Assembly: GCA_937906165.1 (NCBI GenBank)
Contig: CALCYA010000112.1
Location: 1 to 31,538, forward strand
Origin: an uncultured Bacteroidales bacterium
Lineage (GTDB): Bacteria > Bacteroidota > Bacteroidia > Bacteroidales > Bacteroidaceae
Reading direction: 5' to 3'
DNA length: 31,538 nucleotides
A program made the position numbers and the translations under genes. The notes below the pieces were generated by a model. It searched no databases. It had not been told where the DNA came from and worked only from the letters and a program-made list of their open reading frames with translations. Shown here in pieces: positions 30,576 through 31,538 of the stretch. Position 1 is the stretch's first letter; each line of letters begins with the position of its first letter.

Positions 30576-31538
30576 TCTTTGGGATCAACGTAAAATTCTG
30601 AGGGATTTCATTTTTACGCATATAATTTTGCCAGTCTGAAAAGGAAAAAATCTTTATCTTTTACCCCTCTGAATTGTGCTCTGAAAGCCTTGATTTTAGA
30701 GTTGAAACTTTCCGATGCAGCATTTGTAGAACGCTTGTCAAAGAAGTTTAGAATTCTCTCATAATGCATATATATGGTTCTCACAACCTTTGCAAATGCT
30801 GTAAACCCGCTTCTCTCCACCCTGTCATACCACCTTGCCAGCATTGTGTATGCGACACCTTTGGATTTTGCGCAGTGATACACCTGACCCAGCCCCATCG
30901 CCAGATAATATGCCTTCCTGATATCCGGATACTCACGGAAAAGTATCCTTGCCCTTTCCTTCTGCTCACTGCTCCATAGGCTCTCTTTCTTGTAGAGCAG
31001 ATAAATGCTCCTTACCAGCAACTGTGCTCTTGTATCCCCGTTTTCAAAAACGGCAGGCTGATAGGTCCTTCCTTGTACCTTGGCTTTAAGTATTTCCCTG
31101 TTCTCTTCGTCCAGCGCTTCCCACCTTGCCTTGATGCGCATGTCTTGCAACGCCTCAAATGCCAGCTGTTGTACATGAAAACGGTCTATGACCTGCCTTG
31201 CTACGGGGAAACATGTGGAGGCTATCTTCGCCATATTGGCAGCCATATCAAGAGTTATCTCCCTTACCTGGAAGCGACGCCTACGTGAGAGTTGCAATAA
31301 CGCCCTGCATACATCTTCTGTGCGAGTACCCTTGATGATTGCTATAATGGAACCCTTGCCGCCTTTTCTTTCCTTATTTATGAGAACCGTGTATAGTTCT
31401 CCGCGTGAGAGGCATACCTCATCCAGTCCCACGTATGCACCAATGTTCTTCTCAAAGAGAATCCAATCCGATGCATGAGGCAACTGCTCCCAGTCATGGT
31501 ATCCGCTCAAATGGTCACGGTACTGGCGCTCCAGTTTA
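30572..31538 (-). mobile_element. ISL3-like insertion sequence, cut by the window edge
   Basis: The 3' part of an IS is recognised from its transposase. The left boundary is a guess. GGGTTCTTTGGGATCAA, starting at 30572, has the look of an ISL3-type terminal repeat, but the other end is outside the window, so neither the inverted repeat nor the 8-base target duplication can be confirmed. Confidence 0.6.
30614..31538 (-). CDS. ISL3-family transposase (5' end outside the window)
   Basis: This is a DDE transposase of the ISL3 / IS204 / IS1001 / IS1096 group. About 307 C-terminal residues are visible, and the frame stays open to the last base of the window, so the start and the usual N-terminal zinc-finger and HTH regions are missing. 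The catalytic acids are all present: Asp in GAYVGLDEV, Asp in QVIDRFHVQQ, and Glu in NAASESFNSKIKAFR, each matching the ISL3 pattern. The segment after the second Asp, including LLYKKESLWSSEQKERA and the C-terminal RGVKDKDFFLFRLAKLYA, is also typical. No stop or frameshift is seen in the visible part, so the copy may be active. It faces towards tRNA-Asp. Confidence 0.9.
   Translation of the reverse strand, partial: KLERQYRDHLSGYHDWEQLPHASDWILFEKNIGAYVGLDEVCLSRGELYTVLINKERKGGKGSIIAIIKGTRTEDVCRALLQLSRRRRFQVREITLDMAANMAKIASTCFPVARQVIDRFHVQQLAFEALQDMRIKARWEALDEENREILKAKVQGRTYQPAVFENGDTRAQLLVRSIYLLYKKESLWSSEQKERARILFREYPDIRKAYYLAMGLGQVYHCAKSKGVAYTMLARWYDRVERSGFTAFAKVVRTIYMHYERILNFFDKRSTNAASESFNSKIKAFRAQFRGVKDKDFFLFRLAKLYA

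Noticed and set aside
30439..30613. tRNA-Asp 3' end considered as an attachment site of an integrative element
   Set aside because: The neighbour is an ISL3-like transposase rather than a tyrosine integrase, and no duplicated tRNA fragment is visible.

Overview
The window is a Bacteroidales chromosome segment, probably from a gut or oral Prevotella-like or Muribaculaceae-like lineage. Four things point there. Promoters repeatedly match the Bacteroidetes sigma-ABfr pattern (TTTG near -33, TAnnTTTG near -7), and start codons lack Shine-Dalgarno sequences. Rho carries the long disordered insertion typical of the group. The protein set is characteristic: a DUF3127 SSB-like protein, a DUF4835/PorD-like protein, a DUF5009-like acyltransferase and a CarboxypepD-reg TonB receptor. 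A C10 cysteine protease ends in what looks like a type IX secretion (T9SS) sorting domain. The genus is inference.

Left part (1-5600): gyrB (+) with its own promoter and a strong bidirectional terminator; then, on the minus strand, tRNA-Cys, a nitroreductase-like gene and a DUF5009-like membrane acyltransferase; then tilS (+), transcribed divergently from tRNA-Cys. Middle (5600-15200): one long minus-strand gene train, read from right to left: dnaN, a DnaQ-like exonuclease, coaBC fused in frame to a DUF4835/PorD-like domain, recN, rlmB, a degenerate trypsin-like/TPR exported protein, and an exported Sel1-repeat protein. Gaps are 67 bases or less. I see one clear promoter ahead of dnaN and one terminator after the Sel1 gene, so it may be a single operon of about 9.6 kb linking replication, repair, CoA synthesis, rRNA methylation and envelope proteins.

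Centre (15200-20430): a divergent SSB-like gene (+), rho (-) with a disordered insertion carrying two AT-hook-like motifs, engB (-), and a MATE transporter (+) whose extra C-terminal domain resembles a GHKL/RsbW-type ATPase fold. Right part (20477-30544): a TonB-dependent receptor (-) diverging from the secreted C10 protease (+), then a five-gene plus-strand operon: exported alpha/beta-hydrolase, recR, small membrane protein, GT2 glycosyltransferase and GNAT acetyltransferase. After it come tRNA-Asp with its promoter and terminator, and an ISL3-like insertion sequence cut by the window edge.

Most of the window is housekeeping. The points most worth a second look are the CoaBC-PorD in-frame fusion with an internal signal sequence, the MATE-ATPase fusion, the pseudo-protease/Sel1 pair at the end of the clamp operon, the Rho insertion, and an alternating purine-pyrimidine tract at the predicted start of the dnaN transcript. 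I found no CRISPR array, prophage, or recognisable defence system. No stretch longer than 300 bases lacks a gene.
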